The notes: generated by a model from the letters alone, not told the origin. A stretch of DNA of 21,895 nt from JACKJP01 sp050186955 (GCA_050186955.1 JBFWXZ010000035.1:1-21895), one strand, 5' to 3'; shown: positions 1 to 7,548, counted from the stretch's first letter. A program made the numbers and translations.

Positions 1-107
1 TGACGGCGGAGAATCTGCGACTGGCGGTCGCGACCTACCGGCCCGAGGTTCACTACGAGAAGGTGCGCGACAAGTGGTTCGGCCTGCGCACGCCCGACGG
101 CCAGTAA
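1..107 (+). CDS. tolC: TolC-family outer-membrane efflux channel, C-terminal end (partial)
   Basis: Only the last 34 residues are present, read in the frame starting at base 3 and ending at TAA 105-107. The tail contains YRPEVHYEKVRDKW followed by FGLRTPDGQ. This matches my recollection of the C-terminus of rhizobial TolC proteins, the outer-membrane exit duct for type I secretion and RND efflux pumps. The barrel and coiled-coil parts lie outside the window, so the family call rests on this short tail and on its position upstream of a popZ-like gene and valS. The frame is open to the window edge and the codon use matches its neighbours. Confidence 0.7.
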   Translation, partial: TAENLRLAVATYRPEVHYEKVRDKWFGLRTPDGQ

Positions 108-152
108 CGGCTTAATCAGATTCAATCTCCACAATGGCTGCGCGTGTCGGGG

Positions 153-180
153 TTGCATGGCGATTCAGGCATGCCATAGT
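153..180 (+). promoter_or_regulatory. Candidate promoter of popZ with a GANTC site in the spacer
   Basis: TTGCAT (153-158) and CATAGT (175-180) are separated by 16 bp, giving a weak sigma-70-like pair about 60 bp before the popZ start. A GATTC sequence (162-166), a CcrM methylation motif, lies between the two boxes. Further GANTC sites lie at 119-123 and 205-209. In Caulobacter, GANTC sites near or between the -35 and -10 boxes mark GcrA/CcrM-controlled promoters. Assigning this promoter to that class is an inference from the layout. Confidence 0.35.
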
Positions 181-194
181 CATTCGGGGTGCAC

Positions 195-212
195 CGTGAT
201 TTTCGAATCACG
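195..212 (+). promoter_or_regulatory. Perfect palindrome with TTCG loop in the popZ leader
   Basis: CGTGATT (195-201) and AATCACG (206-212) are perfectly complementary and flank a TTCG loop. The feature lies 28 bp before the popZ ATG. In RNA it would form a stable UUCG hairpin; in DNA it could be a dyad operator. A GAATC site (205-209) overlaps the loop and right arm. No T-run follows, so it is unlikely to be an intrinsic terminator for the upstream tolC-like gene. Confidence 0.5.
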
Positions 213-240
213 CGGGCAGATGCGGCGAAACGGAAATTCG

Positions 241-957
241 ATGAGTAAGACGAGCGCGGTCCAGGAACCGTCGATGGAGGAAATCCTCGCCTCCATCCGG
301 AAGATCATTTCCGACGAGCCCGCCGCCGCGGCCAAGCCGGCGCCGGCGGCCGCCGTCGCCGAGGCGCCTGCCGCGAAACCCGAGCCGACCGCCTCGCAGG
401 ACGCCGTCGACGACATCTTCAATTCCGTCGAGGTCGAGGAAGACGATTCCGACGAGATGTCGACCGACGACATCGACCGCCTGATGGCCGCCGAGCCCGC
501 CGCCGCAGACGATGGCGACGAGGCCGAGGACGAGGCAGCCGACGAGTCCGAGGAGGTGATGGAACTCACCGAGGACATGGTGGCCGAAGAGGACGCGGCC
601 CCGCATATGGAGATGGTCAACGCGCTCGACGACGAGGTCGGCTTCGCCGAGGAGCAGGCCGCAGCCGCGCCCGAGCCGGAACCCGTCCGCGCCGCGCCGC
701 CGCCGCGTCCGGCTGCCGCCAAGCCGGCAGCCGCTGCGGCGCCCGAGGCGCTGCTTTCCGCCGATTCCAGCGAGGCGGTGCGTTCCGCCTTCTCGTCGCT
801 GGCCGGCATGATGCTGTCGAACAACTCCCGCACCATCGACGATCTCGTCGCCGACATGCTGCGCCCGATGCTCAAGCAGTGGCTCGACGACAACCTGCCG
901 ACGCTGGTGGAGAAGATCGTCCGCGCCGAGATCGAGCGGGTGACCCGCGGCCGCTGA
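241..957 (+). CDS. popZ: PopZ-like polar organising protein (DUF2497 family)
   Basis: This 238-residue protein has the PopZ/DUF2497 layout. A short N-terminal helix MEEILASIRKIISDE lies at residues 12-26. A long, very acidic Pro/Ala-rich disordered linker fills about residues 27-190. A conserved C-terminal helical region at about 200-238 includes LADMLRPMLKQWLDDNLP and VEKIVRAEIERV. In the family, the C-terminal helices drive self-assembly into a polar matrix and the N-terminal helix recruits ParB and cell-cycle partners. The ATG at 241 is preferred because the family motif begins just after it; an ATG at 157 would add 28 residues that do not look like the family. The gene is flanked by a tolC-like gene and valS, and its upstream region is rich in GANTC sites. 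The family is clear; functional equivalence to Caulobacter PopZ is inferred. Confidence 0.86.
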   Translation: MSKTSAVQEPSMEEILASIRKIISDEPAAAAKPAPAAAVAEAPAAKPEPTASQDAVDDIFNSVEVEEDDSDEMSTDDIDRLMAAEPAAADDGDEAEDEAADESEEVMELTEDMVAEEDAAPHMEMVNALDDEVGFAEEQAAAAPEPEPVRAAPPPRPAAAKPAAAAAPEALLSADSSEAVRSAFSSLAGMMLSNNSRTIDDLVADMLRPMLKQWLDDNLPTLVEKIVRAEIERVTRGR

Positions 958-993
958 CCGGCAGCCGTCGACCGCCGCAGGCATGCTGCGCGG

Positions 994-1025
994 TTGACAC
1001 CCACGCCGCTGTTGGGATTTACGAT
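994..1025 (+). promoter_or_regulatory. Candidate valS promoter (consensus -35 TTGACA)
   Basis: A perfect TTGACA lies at 994-999, 37 bp after the popZ stop. The -10 is ambiguous: ATTTAC (1017-1022) has a 17-bp spacer, and TACGAT (1020-1025) is a better box with a 20-bp spacer. Consensus -35 boxes are uncommon in sequence this GC-rich. The site lies 61-66 bp before the valS ATG. It would let valS be transcribed separately from popZ. Confidence 0.4.
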
Positions 1026-1059
1026 TGCCGCCCGAAATCCCGCAGGAACGTTTCTGACG

Positions 1060-3915
1060 ATGCTCGAGAAGGCCTACGATCCGCAGCGCGTGGAAACGCG
1101 CATCTATGCCGGCTGGGAAGAGGCCGGGGCCTTTCGCGCGGGCGCCAACGCCAGGCCCGGCGCCGACAGGTTCTGCATCGTCATTCCGCCGCCCAACGTC
1201 ACCGGCTCGCTGCATATGGGCCACGCGCTCAACAACACGCTGCAGGACGTGCTGGTGCGCTGGAAACGGATGCAGGGCTTTGACGTGCTCTGGCAGCCGG
1301 GCACCGACCATGCCGGCATCGCCACCCAGATGGTCGTCGAGCGCCAGCTCATGGAGCGCCAGGAGCCGGACCGCCGCAAACTCGGCCGCGAGGAATTCAT
1401 CCGCCGCGTCTGGGCGTGGAAGGAAGAGTCCGGCGGCACCATCGTCAACCAGCTCAAGCGGCTCGGCGCCTCCTGCGACTGGTCGCGCGAGCGCTTCACC
1501 ATGGACGAGGGGCTCTCGGCCGCCGTCCTCAAGGTCTTCGTCGACCTCTACCGGCAGGGCCTGATCTATCGCGGCAAGCGGCTCGTCAACTGGGACCCGC
1601 ATTTCGAGACCGCGATCTCCGATCTCGAGGTCGAGAACATCGAGGTCGACGGCCATATGTGGCACTTCAAATACCCGCTGGCCGGCGGCAAGACCTACAC
1701 CTATGTCGAGAAGGACGAGGACGGCAACGTCGTGCTCGAGGAGGAGCGCGACTACATCTCCATCGCCACGACGCGCCCCGAGACCATGCTCGGCGACGGC
1801 GCGGTCGCGGTGCATCCCTCCGACACGCGCTACGCGCCGATCGTCGGCGAGCTCTGCGAGATTCCCGTCGGGCCGAAGGAGCATCGCCGGCTGATCCCGA
1901 TCATCGTCGACGAATATCCCGACCCCGCCTTCGGCTCCGGCGCGGTCAAGATCACCGGCGCCCACGATTTCAACGACTACCAGGTAGCCCGCCGCAACGG
2001 CATCCCGCTCTATCGGCTGATGGACACCAGGGGCGCGCTCCGCGCCGACGGCGCGCCCTATGCCGAGGAAGCGGCCAAGGCGCGCGCCATCCGCGAATCC
2101 GGCGCCACGCCGGACGAGAACGAGGTCGACGCGATCAACCTCGTTCCCGACGAGTATCGCGGCCTCGACCGCTTCGAGGCGCGCAAGCGGATCGTCGAGG
2201 CGATCAATGCCGACGGGCTCGCCGTCACGGAGACGGATGCCGAGGGCAACGACGTTCCCTTCGTCGAGAACAAGAAGATCATGCAGCCCTTCGGCGACCG
2301 CTCCCGCGTCGTCATCGAGCCGATGCTGACCGACCAGTGGTTCGCCGACGCCAAGACGCTCGCCGAGCCGGCCATCGCGGCGGTTCGCGAGGGGCGCACG
2401 GAGTTCGTGCCCAAGAGCTGGGAGAACACCTACTTCAACTGGATGGAGAACATCGAGCCGTGGTGCATCTCGCGCCAGCTCTGGTGGGGCCATCGCATTC
2501 CGGCCTGGTACGGGCCGGACGGGGAGCATTTCGTCGCCCATGACGAGGCGGAAGCGAAGGCGATGGCGCGCGAGCGCTACGGGCGCGACGAGCCCCTTGA
2601 TCGCGACCCCGATGTCCTCGACACGTGGTTTTCCTCCGCGCTGTGGCCGTTCTCGACGCTCGGCTGGCCCGACGAGACGGCGGAGCTAAAGCGCTACTAC
2701 CAGACCGACGTGCTGGTCACCGGCTTCGACATCATCTTCTTCTGGGTCGCCCGGATGATGATGATGGGGCTCCACTTCATGAAGGACGGGGAGGGTAGCC
2801 CGGTCGAGCCGTTCCACACCGTCTACATCCACGCGCTGGTCCGCGACGAGAAGGGCCAGAAGATGTCGAAGTCCAAGGGCAACGTCATCGACCCGCTGGA
2901 GCTGATCGACCGCTACGGCGCCGACGCGCTGCGCTTCACGCTCGCCGCCATGGCCGCGCAGGGCCGCGACATCAAGCTCGCGACCAGCCGCGTCGAGGGC
3001 TACCGCAATTTCGCGACCAAGCTGTGGAACGCCGCGCGCTTCTGCGAGATGAACGAGTGCCGGCCGGTCGAGGGCTTCGACCCCGCGGCGCTGTCGGAGC
3101 CGCTCAACCGCTGGATCGTCGGCGCCGCCGGCGAGGCCGTCGCCGAGGTCGACGCGGCGCTCGAATCCTATCGCTTCAACGACGCCGCCAACGCCGCCTT
3201 CCGCTTCGTCTGGAACACCTATTGCGACTGGTTCCTGGAGCTTTCCAAGCCGGTGCTGATGGGCGAGGACGGCGCCGCCAAGGACGAGACGCGGGCGACC
3301 GCGGCCCACGTGCTGGATCTCATCCTCAAGATCCTTCACCCCTTCATGCCCTTCGTCACCGAGGAGCTCTGGCAGCAGATCGCCGCGCGTCCGCGGTCGC
3401 TGATGCTGACCAAGTGGCCGGCGGCCTCCGCCGCCGTCGATCCGGCGGCGCGCGACGACATCGACTGGCTGGTCAATTTGATCTCCCAGGTCCGCTCGGT
3501 CCGCGCCGAGATGAACGTGCCGGCCGGCGCGCAGATACCGCTCTTCTTCGTCGCCGCCGACGAGGCGACGCGGGAGAGGGCTGCACGCTTCGAGGAGCCG
3601 CTGCTGCGCCTCGCGCGGCTTTCCGGCGCCTCCCATGCCGGGGCCGCGCCGGCGCGCTCGGTCCAGATCGTCACCGGCGACCAGGTCGTCGCGCTGCCGC
3701 TCGAGGGCATTGTAGATCTCGACGAGGAAAAGGCCCGCCTGAAGCGCGAGATCGGCAAGTCCGGCGACGAGATCGCCAGGATCGAGGCCAAGCTCGGCAA
3801 CGACAATTTCGTCTCCCGCGCGCCCGCCCACGTGGTCGACGAGCAGCGCGAGCGGCTTGCCGCCTCGCGCGAGACGCTGTCGCGGCTGGAATCCATTCTC
3901 GCCCGCATCGCCTGA
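1060..3915 (+). CDS. valS: Valyl-tRNA synthetase (ValRS)
   Basis: This 951-residue class Ia synthetase charges tRNA-Val in the cytoplasm. The HIGH signature appears as HMGH at residues 52-55, after PPPNVTGSL. The CP1 editing domain, which removes misactivated threonine, includes SIATTRPETMLGD and later GSGAVKITGAHDFNDY. The second catalytic signature is KMSKS at 601-605. An anticodon-binding helical domain follows. The C-terminus is a coiled-coil arm rich in Glu, Lys and Arg, from about DLDEEKARLKREI to LSRLESILARIA, typical of ValRS. The ATG at 1060 is preferred to an in-frame TTG at 994: the protein then opens with MLEKAYDPQRVE as in relatives, AGGAA (1044-1048) lies upstream, and the TTG falls in a likely -35 box. 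Length is normal and no key residue is missing. Confidence 0.97.
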   Translation: MLEKAYDPQRVETRIYAGWEEAGAFRAGANARPGADRFCIVIPPPNVTGSLHMGHALNNTLQDVLVRWKRMQGFDVLWQPGTDHAGIATQMVVERQLMERQEPDRRKLGREEFIRRVWAWKEESGGTIVNQLKRLGASCDWSRERFTMDEGLSAAVLKVFVDLYRQGLIYRGKRLVNWDPHFETAISDLEVENIEVDGHMWHFKYPLAGGKTYTYVEKDEDGNVVLEEERDYISIATTRPETMLGDGAVAVHPSDTRYAPIVGELCEIPVGPKEHRRLIPIIVDEYPDPAFGSGAVKITGAHDFNDYQVARRNGIPLYRLMDTRGALRADGAPYAEEAAKARAIRESGATPDENEVDAINLVPDEYRGLDRFEARKRIVEAINADGLAVTETDAEGNDVPFVENKKIMQPFGDRSRVVIEPMLTDQWFADAKTLAEPAIAAVREGRTEFVPKSWENTYFNWMENIEPWCISRQLWWGHRIPAWYGPDGEHFVAHDEAEAKAMARERYGRDEPLDRDPDVLDTWFSSALWPFSTLGWPDETAELKRYYQTDVLVTGFDIIFFWVARMMMMGLHFMKDGEGSPVEPFHTVYIHALVRDEKGQKMSKSKGNVIDPLELIDRYGADALRFTLAAMAAQGRDIKLATSRVEGYRNFATKLWNAARFCEMNECRPVEGFDPAALSEPLNRWIVGAAGEAVAEVDAALESYRFNDAANAAFRFVWNTYCDWFLELSKPVLMGEDGAAKDETRATAAHVLDLILKILHPFMPFVTEELWQQIAARPRSLMLTKWPAASAAVDPAARDDIDWLVNLISQVRSVRAEMNVPAGAQIPLFFVAADEATRERAARFEEPLLRLARLSGASHAGAAPARSVQIVTGDQVVALPLEGIVDLDEEKARLKREIGKSGDEIARIEAKLGNDNFVSRAPAHVVDEQRERLAASRETLSRLESILARIA

Positions 3916-3920
3916 TCACT

Positions 3921-3938
3921 TGTTGCACTAATGCAACA
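3921..3938. repeat. Perfect 7-bp inverted repeat just after valS
   Basis: TGTTGCA (3921-3927) and TGCAACA (3932-3938) are perfect reverse complements around a CTAA loop. The repeat starts six bases after the valS stop. No T-run follows, so it does not look like a standard intrinsic terminator. It could be a 3'-end hairpin or a dyad operator at the left edge of the ilvD upstream region. Confidence 0.5.
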
Positions 3939-4067
3939 GCGTCGCGAAGAACGACGCCGCGGGGTGCGACATGCCCCGATTGCCGCTTTTGCGCCATAAA
4001 CCGGCTCGCATGGTATCGGGCGTCGATAACGCTCTGGGCCCGGATTTGCGGGCCTGTGGCCGCGCTG

Positions 4068-4114
4068 CAACAGGTTGTGCGCGTTTTGCCCCGCTATCGT
4101 CGCAATAGGTTGTG
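4068..4114. repeat. Two direct copies of a 12-bp motif upstream of ilvD
   Basis: CAACAGGTTGTG (4068-4079) and CAATAGGTTGTG (4103-4114) differ at one base. They start 35 bp apart and end 77 bp before the ilvD ATG. The first copy has a short internal dyad (CAAC/GTTG). Repeats like these could be regulator-binding half-sites for the branched-chain amino-acid gene. I know of no named regulator with this motif. Confidence 0.45.
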
Positions 4115-4118
4115 AACA

Positions 4119-4140
4119 CTCACCCCGCATGGCAGGTGAG
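4119..4140. repeat. Small inverted repeat in the ilvD leader
   Basis: CTCACC (4119-4124) and GGTGAG (4135-4140) flank a 10-base loop, 51 bp before the ilvD start and directly after the second 12-bp direct repeat. It could be a modest leader hairpin. I found no leader peptide rich in Ile, Leu or Val codons and no T-run, so classical attenuation is not supported. Confidence 0.35.
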
Positions 4141-4190
4141 GTCCGTTGGCGGCCCCGTGTGAGAAGGCCGCGTGAACGGAGAGGAACGAG

Positions 4191-5915
4191 ATGGACGCTC
4201 GCGTATTCGACAAGTCGAAACTGCCCAGCCGCTACGTGACCGAAGGGCCGCAGCGCGCGCCGCACCGTTCGTACCTCTACGCCATGGGCCTCACCGACGA
4301 GCAGATCAGCCAGCCGCTGGTCGGCGTCGCCACCTGCTGGAACGAGGCCGCGCCCTGCAACATCTCGCTGATGCGTCAGGCGCAGGCGGTGAAGAAGGGC
4401 GTCGCCGGCGCTTCCGGCACCCCGCGCGAGTTCTGCACCATCACCGTGACCGACGGCATCGCGATGGGCCACGAGGGGATGAAGTCCTCGCTGGTCAGCC
4501 GCGAGGTCATCGCCGATTCCGTCGAGCTCACCATTCGCGGCCACGCCTATGACGCGCTGGTCGGCATGGCCGGCTGCGACAAGTCGCTGCCCGGCATGAT
4601 GATGGCGATGTGCCGCCTCAACGTGCCGTCGATCTTCATCTATGGCGGCTCGATCCTGCCCGGCACCTTCCGCGGCAACCCGGTCACCGTGCAGGACGTC
4701 TTCGAGGCCGTCGGCCAGCATTCGGTCGGCAAGATGAACGACGAGGACCTGCACGAGCTCGAGCAGGTCGCCTGTCCCTCCGCCGGCGCCTGCGGCGCCC
4801 AGTTCACCGCCAACACCATGGCCTGCGTCTCCGAGGCGATCGGCCTCGCGCTGCCGTATTCCTCCGGCGCGCCGGCGCCCTACGAGATCCGCGACGCGCT
4901 CTGCGCCGCCGCCGGCCGCCAGGTCATGGACCTGATCGCCCGCCAGATCCGCCCGCGCGACATCGTCACCCGCAAGGCGCTGGAGAACGCCGCGACGGTT
5001 GTCGCCGCCACCGGCGGCTCGACCAATGCCGGCCTCCACCTGCCGGCCATCGCCAATGAGTGCGGCATCGAGTTCGACCTCTTCGACGTCGGCGAGATCT
5101 TCAAGCGCACGCCCTACATCGCCGACCTCAAGCCGGGCGGAAAATACGTCGCCAAGGATCTCTACGAGGTCGGCGGTATCCCGCTGGTGATGAAGGCGCT
5201 GCTCGAGGCCGGCTATCTGCACGGCGACTGCATGACCGTCACCGGCCGCACCATCGCCGAGAACCTCGCCAGCGTGAAATGGAACGACGCGCAGGATGTC
5301 GTGCGCCTGCCGAAGGAGCCGATCACCCCGACCGGCGGCGTCGTCGTGCTGAAGGGCAACCTCGCCCCCGAGGGCGCGATCGTGAAGGTCGCCGGCATGC
5401 AGCGCCTGGCCTTCTCCGGCCCGGCGCGCTGCTTCGACTCCGAGGAGCAGTGCTTCGAGGCCGTGCGCAACCGCTCCTACAAGGAAGGCGAGGTGCTGGT
5501 CATCCGCTACGAGGGCCCCAAGGGCGGCCCCGGCATGCGCGAGATGCTGGCCACCACCGCGGCGCTCTACGGCCAGGGCATGGGCGACAAGCTGGCGCTC
5601 ATCACCGACGGGCGCTTCTCCGGCGCGACGCGGGGCTTCTGCATCGGCCATGTCGGGCCGGAAGCTGCCGTCGGCGGCCCCATCGGCCTCCTGAAGGACG
5701 GCGACGTGATCGAGATCGACGCCGTCAAGGGCACGATCGACGTCAAGCTGTCCGACGAGGAGCTTGCCGCCCGCAAGAAGGACTGGAAGCCGCGCGAGAC
5801 CAACTATCGCTCCGGCGCCATCTGGAAGTTCGCGCAGACCGCGGGTCCGGCCCGCGGCGGCGCCGTCACCCATCCGGGTGGCTCTGTGGAAACTGTGTGT
5901 TATGCGGATCTGTAG
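4191..5915 (+). CDS. ilvD: Dihydroxy-acid dehydratase (DHAD)
   Basis: This 574-residue IlvD/Edd-family enzyme dehydrates 2,3-dihydroxy-isovalerate and dihydroxy-methylvalerate to the 2-keto acids that lead to valine, leucine and isoleucine. Visible signatures are CWNEAAPCN (residues 49-57), TDGIAMGHEGM, GCDKSLPG with Cys129, PSAGACGAQFTANTM with Cys201, and the C-terminal DGRFSGATRG that carries the catalytic serine. Cys56, Cys129 and Cys201 are at the positions expected for the three Fe-S cluster ligands. A strong ribosome site, GGAGAGGAACGAG, ends directly at the ATG. The 275-bp gap before it holds several repeats that may be regulatory. The last 14 bases overlap the start of the exoR-like gene. 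ErpA, a likely Fe-S supplier, is encoded nearby. Confidence 0.97.
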   Translation: MDARVFDKSKLPSRYVTEGPQRAPHRSYLYAMGLTDEQISQPLVGVATCWNEAAPCNISLMRQAQAVKKGVAGASGTPREFCTITVTDGIAMGHEGMKSSLVSREVIADSVELTIRGHAYDALVGMAGCDKSLPGMMMAMCRLNVPSIFIYGGSILPGTFRGNPVTVQDVFEAVGQHSVGKMNDEDLHELEQVACPSAGACGAQFTANTMACVSEAIGLALPYSSGAPAPYEIRDALCAAAGRQVMDLIARQIRPRDIVTRKALENAATVVAATGGSTNAGLHLPAIANECGIEFDLFDVGEIFKRTPYIADLKPGGKYVAKDLYEVGGIPLVMKALLEAGYLHGDCMTVTGRTIAENLASVKWNDAQDVVRLPKEPITPTGGVVVLKGNLAPEGAIVKVAGMQRLAFSGPARCFDSEEQCFEAVRNRSYKEGEVLVIRYEGPKGGPGMREMLATTAALYGQGMGDKLALITDGRFSGATRGFCIGHVGPEAAVGGPIGLLKDGDVIEIDAVKGTIDVKLSDEELAARKKDWKPRETNYRSGAIWKFAQTAGPARGGAVTHPGGSVETVCYADL

Positions 5916-6696
5916 CCTGATCATCGGCTTCGTTTGCACCGCCGGCATCGCGACCGGCGCGCTGGCGCTCGACCCGTCGCGGCCGATCTCCCCGGATTCC
6001 GAGCCGGGCGACGCGCTTCGGGTCGGCGCGCAGGCCTATCTGAGCGGCGACAAGCAGCGCGCCGCGACGGCGCTCGAGGTGGCCGCCGAGAAGGGGCACC
6101 CGCTGGCGCAGTGGAAGCTCGGCAAGATGTACGCGTCGGGCGACGGCGTCGCCGAGGACGATGCGAAGGCCTTCAACCTGTTCCGACAGATCGCCAACCA
6201 GCACGCCGGCGACAATCCCAACGCGCCGATGGCCAGCGTCGTCTCCAACGCCTTCGTGGAGCTCGGCAACTACTATCGCAGCGGACTGGAGTCGGCGGGC
6301 ATCCAGCGCAACTTCAGCCAGGCGCTCGACCTCTTCACCCACGCGGCGACCTATTTCGGCGACCCCGACGCCCAGTACAACCTCGCCCGCATGTATCTGG
6401 ACGGGGAGGGCGTCAGCCGCGATCCGTCCCGCGCCGCCAAGTGGCTGAGCCTCGCCGCGCGCAAGAACCACGTTCCCTCGCAGGCGCTGCTCGGCGACAT
6501 GCTGCTGCGCGGCGGCGAGGTCCCGGCGCGTCCCGAACTCGGCATGATGTGGCTGATCATCGCCAAGGAGCACGCCGAGCCGAAGGACCGCGACTGGGTG
6601 CTCGGCCTGCACTTCCAGGCTCGCGAGCGCCTCAGCCCGGAAATCTACTCCCACGCCGAGGCCCTGGCCCGCGACTGGATGAAGCGCGGCGGCTGA
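5902..6696 (+). CDS. exoR: ExoR-like periplasmic Sel1-repeat regulator
   Basis: This 264-residue protein begins with a signal peptide: MR, a hydrophobic core at residues 4-20, and a likely cleavage at ALA|LD after Ala22. The mature part is a string of Sel1/TPR-like repeats at about 66-101, 117-152, 153-188 and 189-225, with cores such as WKLGKMYASGDGVAEDD and YNLARMYLDGEGVSRDPSRA. Layout, length and phrases such as AAEKGH, MYxxGDGVAE and the ending EPKDRDW resemble Sinorhizobium ExoR. That protein sits in the periplasm, restrains the ExoS/ChvI two-component system, and so controls exopolysaccharide, motility and acid or symbiosis responses. The ATG lies inside ilvD, overlapping it by 14 bp, with only a weak ribosome site. 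Translational coupling to ilvD or an internal promoter is likely. The alternative is a generic Sel1 protein. Confidence 0.75.
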   Translation: MRICSLIIGFVCTAGIATGALALDPSRPISPDSEPGDALRVGAQAYLSGDKQRAATALEVAAEKGHPLAQWKLGKMYASGDGVAEDDAKAFNLFRQIANQHAGDNPNAPMASVVSNAFVELGNYYRSGLESAGIQRNFSQALDLFTHAATYFGDPDAQYNLARMYLDGEGVSRDPSRAAKWLSLAARKNHVPSQALLGDMLLRGGEVPARPELGMMWLIIAKEHAEPKDRDWVLGLHFQARERLSPEIYSHAEALARDWMKRGG

Positions 6697-6733
6697 GCCC
6701 TTCTAAGGCGTTCACGGGATTCGCGGCCGCCCC

Positions 6734-7531
6734 TCAGGCCGCCAGATCGATCCATACCGGAATGTGGTCGGAAGGCTTCTCCCAGCCCCGAACATGCTTG
6801 TCCGTGCCCGCCGCCTCGAGCCGGTCGGCGGCCTGCGGCGACAGCATCATGTGGTCGATGCGGATGCCGTTGTTCTTCTGCCAGGCGCCGGCCTGGTAGT
6901 CCCAGAAGGTGTAGATTTCGGCGAGCGGGGCCACCGCGCGGGTGGCGTCGGTCAGGCCGAGGGCCGCGAATTCACGCCATTTGTCGCGCGATTCGGGCCG
7001 GAACAGCGCGTCGCCCCGCCAGTTGTCGGGGAAGCGGGCATCCGCCGGCGTCGGGATGACGTTGTAGTCGCCGGCGATGACGAAAGGCTCCTCCAGCGCC
7101 AGCCGCGAGCGCACATGCGCGACCAGCCGGTCCATCCAGGAGAGCTTGTAGGGAAATTTCGGCGAATCGACCGGGTTGCCGTTGGGCAGATAGATCGAGG
7201 CCACCCGGATCGCCCCGCGGGCGGTCGAGAACACGCATTCGAGGTAGCGCGCCTGGTCGTCGCCGTCGCCGCCCGGCAGGCCGCGCAGCACGTCCTCGGG
7301 CGGCATCTTCGACAGGATGGCGACGCCGTTGAAACCCTTCTGGCCGTGGACGGTGACGTTGTAGCCGAGCGCCTCGAGGCTCTCGCCGGGAAAAACCTCG
7401 TCCTGCGACTTGATCTCCTGCAGGCAGACGATGTCGGGCGAAGCCTCCTTCAGCCACGCCTCCAGCACGCCGATGCGCGCCTTGATGCCGTTGATGTTCC
7501 AGGTGGCGATGCGCAGGGGAGTATCGGACAC
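6734..7531 (-). CDS. xth: Exodeoxyribonuclease III / AP endonuclease
   Basis: This 265-residue protein is an ExoIII-type endonuclease/exonuclease/phosphatase-fold enzyme. It cleaves DNA 5' to abasic sites and trims 3' ends in base-excision repair. Motifs appear in the expected order: RIATWNINGIKAR (residues 7-19), CLQEIKSQDE with metal-binding Glu39, IYLPNGNPVDSPKF, IAGDYNVIP with the catalytic Asp/Asn pair, and near the C-terminus GIRIDHMMLSP and SDHIPVW with the catalytic His. Length is normal. It begins 17 bases after the erpA stop on the same strand, so the two probably form an operon. Its 3' end converges on the exoR-like gene across a 37-bp gap. The specific paralogue (xthA1, xthA2 or exoA) cannot be decided here. 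Confidence 0.95.
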   Translation of the reverse strand: MSDTPLRIATWNINGIKARIGVLEAWLKEASPDIVCLQEIKSQDEVFPGESLEALGYNVTVHGQKGFNGVAILSKMPPEDVLRGLPGGDGDDQARYLECVFSTARGAIRVASIYLPNGNPVDSPKFPYKLSWMDRLVAHVRSRLALEEPFVIAGDYNVIPTPADARFPDNWRGDALFRPESRDKWREFAALGLTDATRAVAPLAEIYTFWDYQAGAWQKNNGIRIDHMMLSPQAADRLEAAGTDKHVRGWEKPSDHIPVWIDLAA

Positions 7532-7548
7532 GGGGACGGCGCGGCGGC

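Noticed and set aside
157..240. Upstream ATG giving 28 more residues for the popZ-like protein
   Set aside because: The extension does not resemble the family N-terminus and would overlap the candidate promoter and hairpin; the ATG at 241 starts just before the conserved helix.
208..2541. 777-codon minus-strand open frame opposite popZ and valS
   Set aside because: Antisense shadow of high-GC genes. The translation is low-complexity Ala/Gly/Asp/Val/Arg with no recognisable domain, while the plus strand carries clear protein families.
3931..3999. 22-codon open frame after valS
   Set aside because: It starts inside the inverted repeat, has no ribosome site, and encodes an Arg-rich peptide with no recognisable feature.
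4010..4108. 32-codon open frame upstream of ilvD as a possible attenuator leader peptide
   Set aside because: It contains no run of Ile, Leu or Val codons, has no Shine-Dalgarno, and is not followed by a terminator hairpin with a T-run.
3336..5948. 870-codon minus-strand open frame opposite the end of valS and ilvD
   Set aside because: It spans two well-supported plus-strand genes and their gap, and the composition is typical of antisense frames in GC-rich DNA.
6723..6742. GCGGCC/GGCCGC inverted repeat at the exoR-xth convergence as a bidirectional terminator
   Set aside because: The stem is only 6 bp with an 8-base loop and no T-run on either strand, and its right arm is xth coding sequence. 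It is probably a chance GC palindrome.
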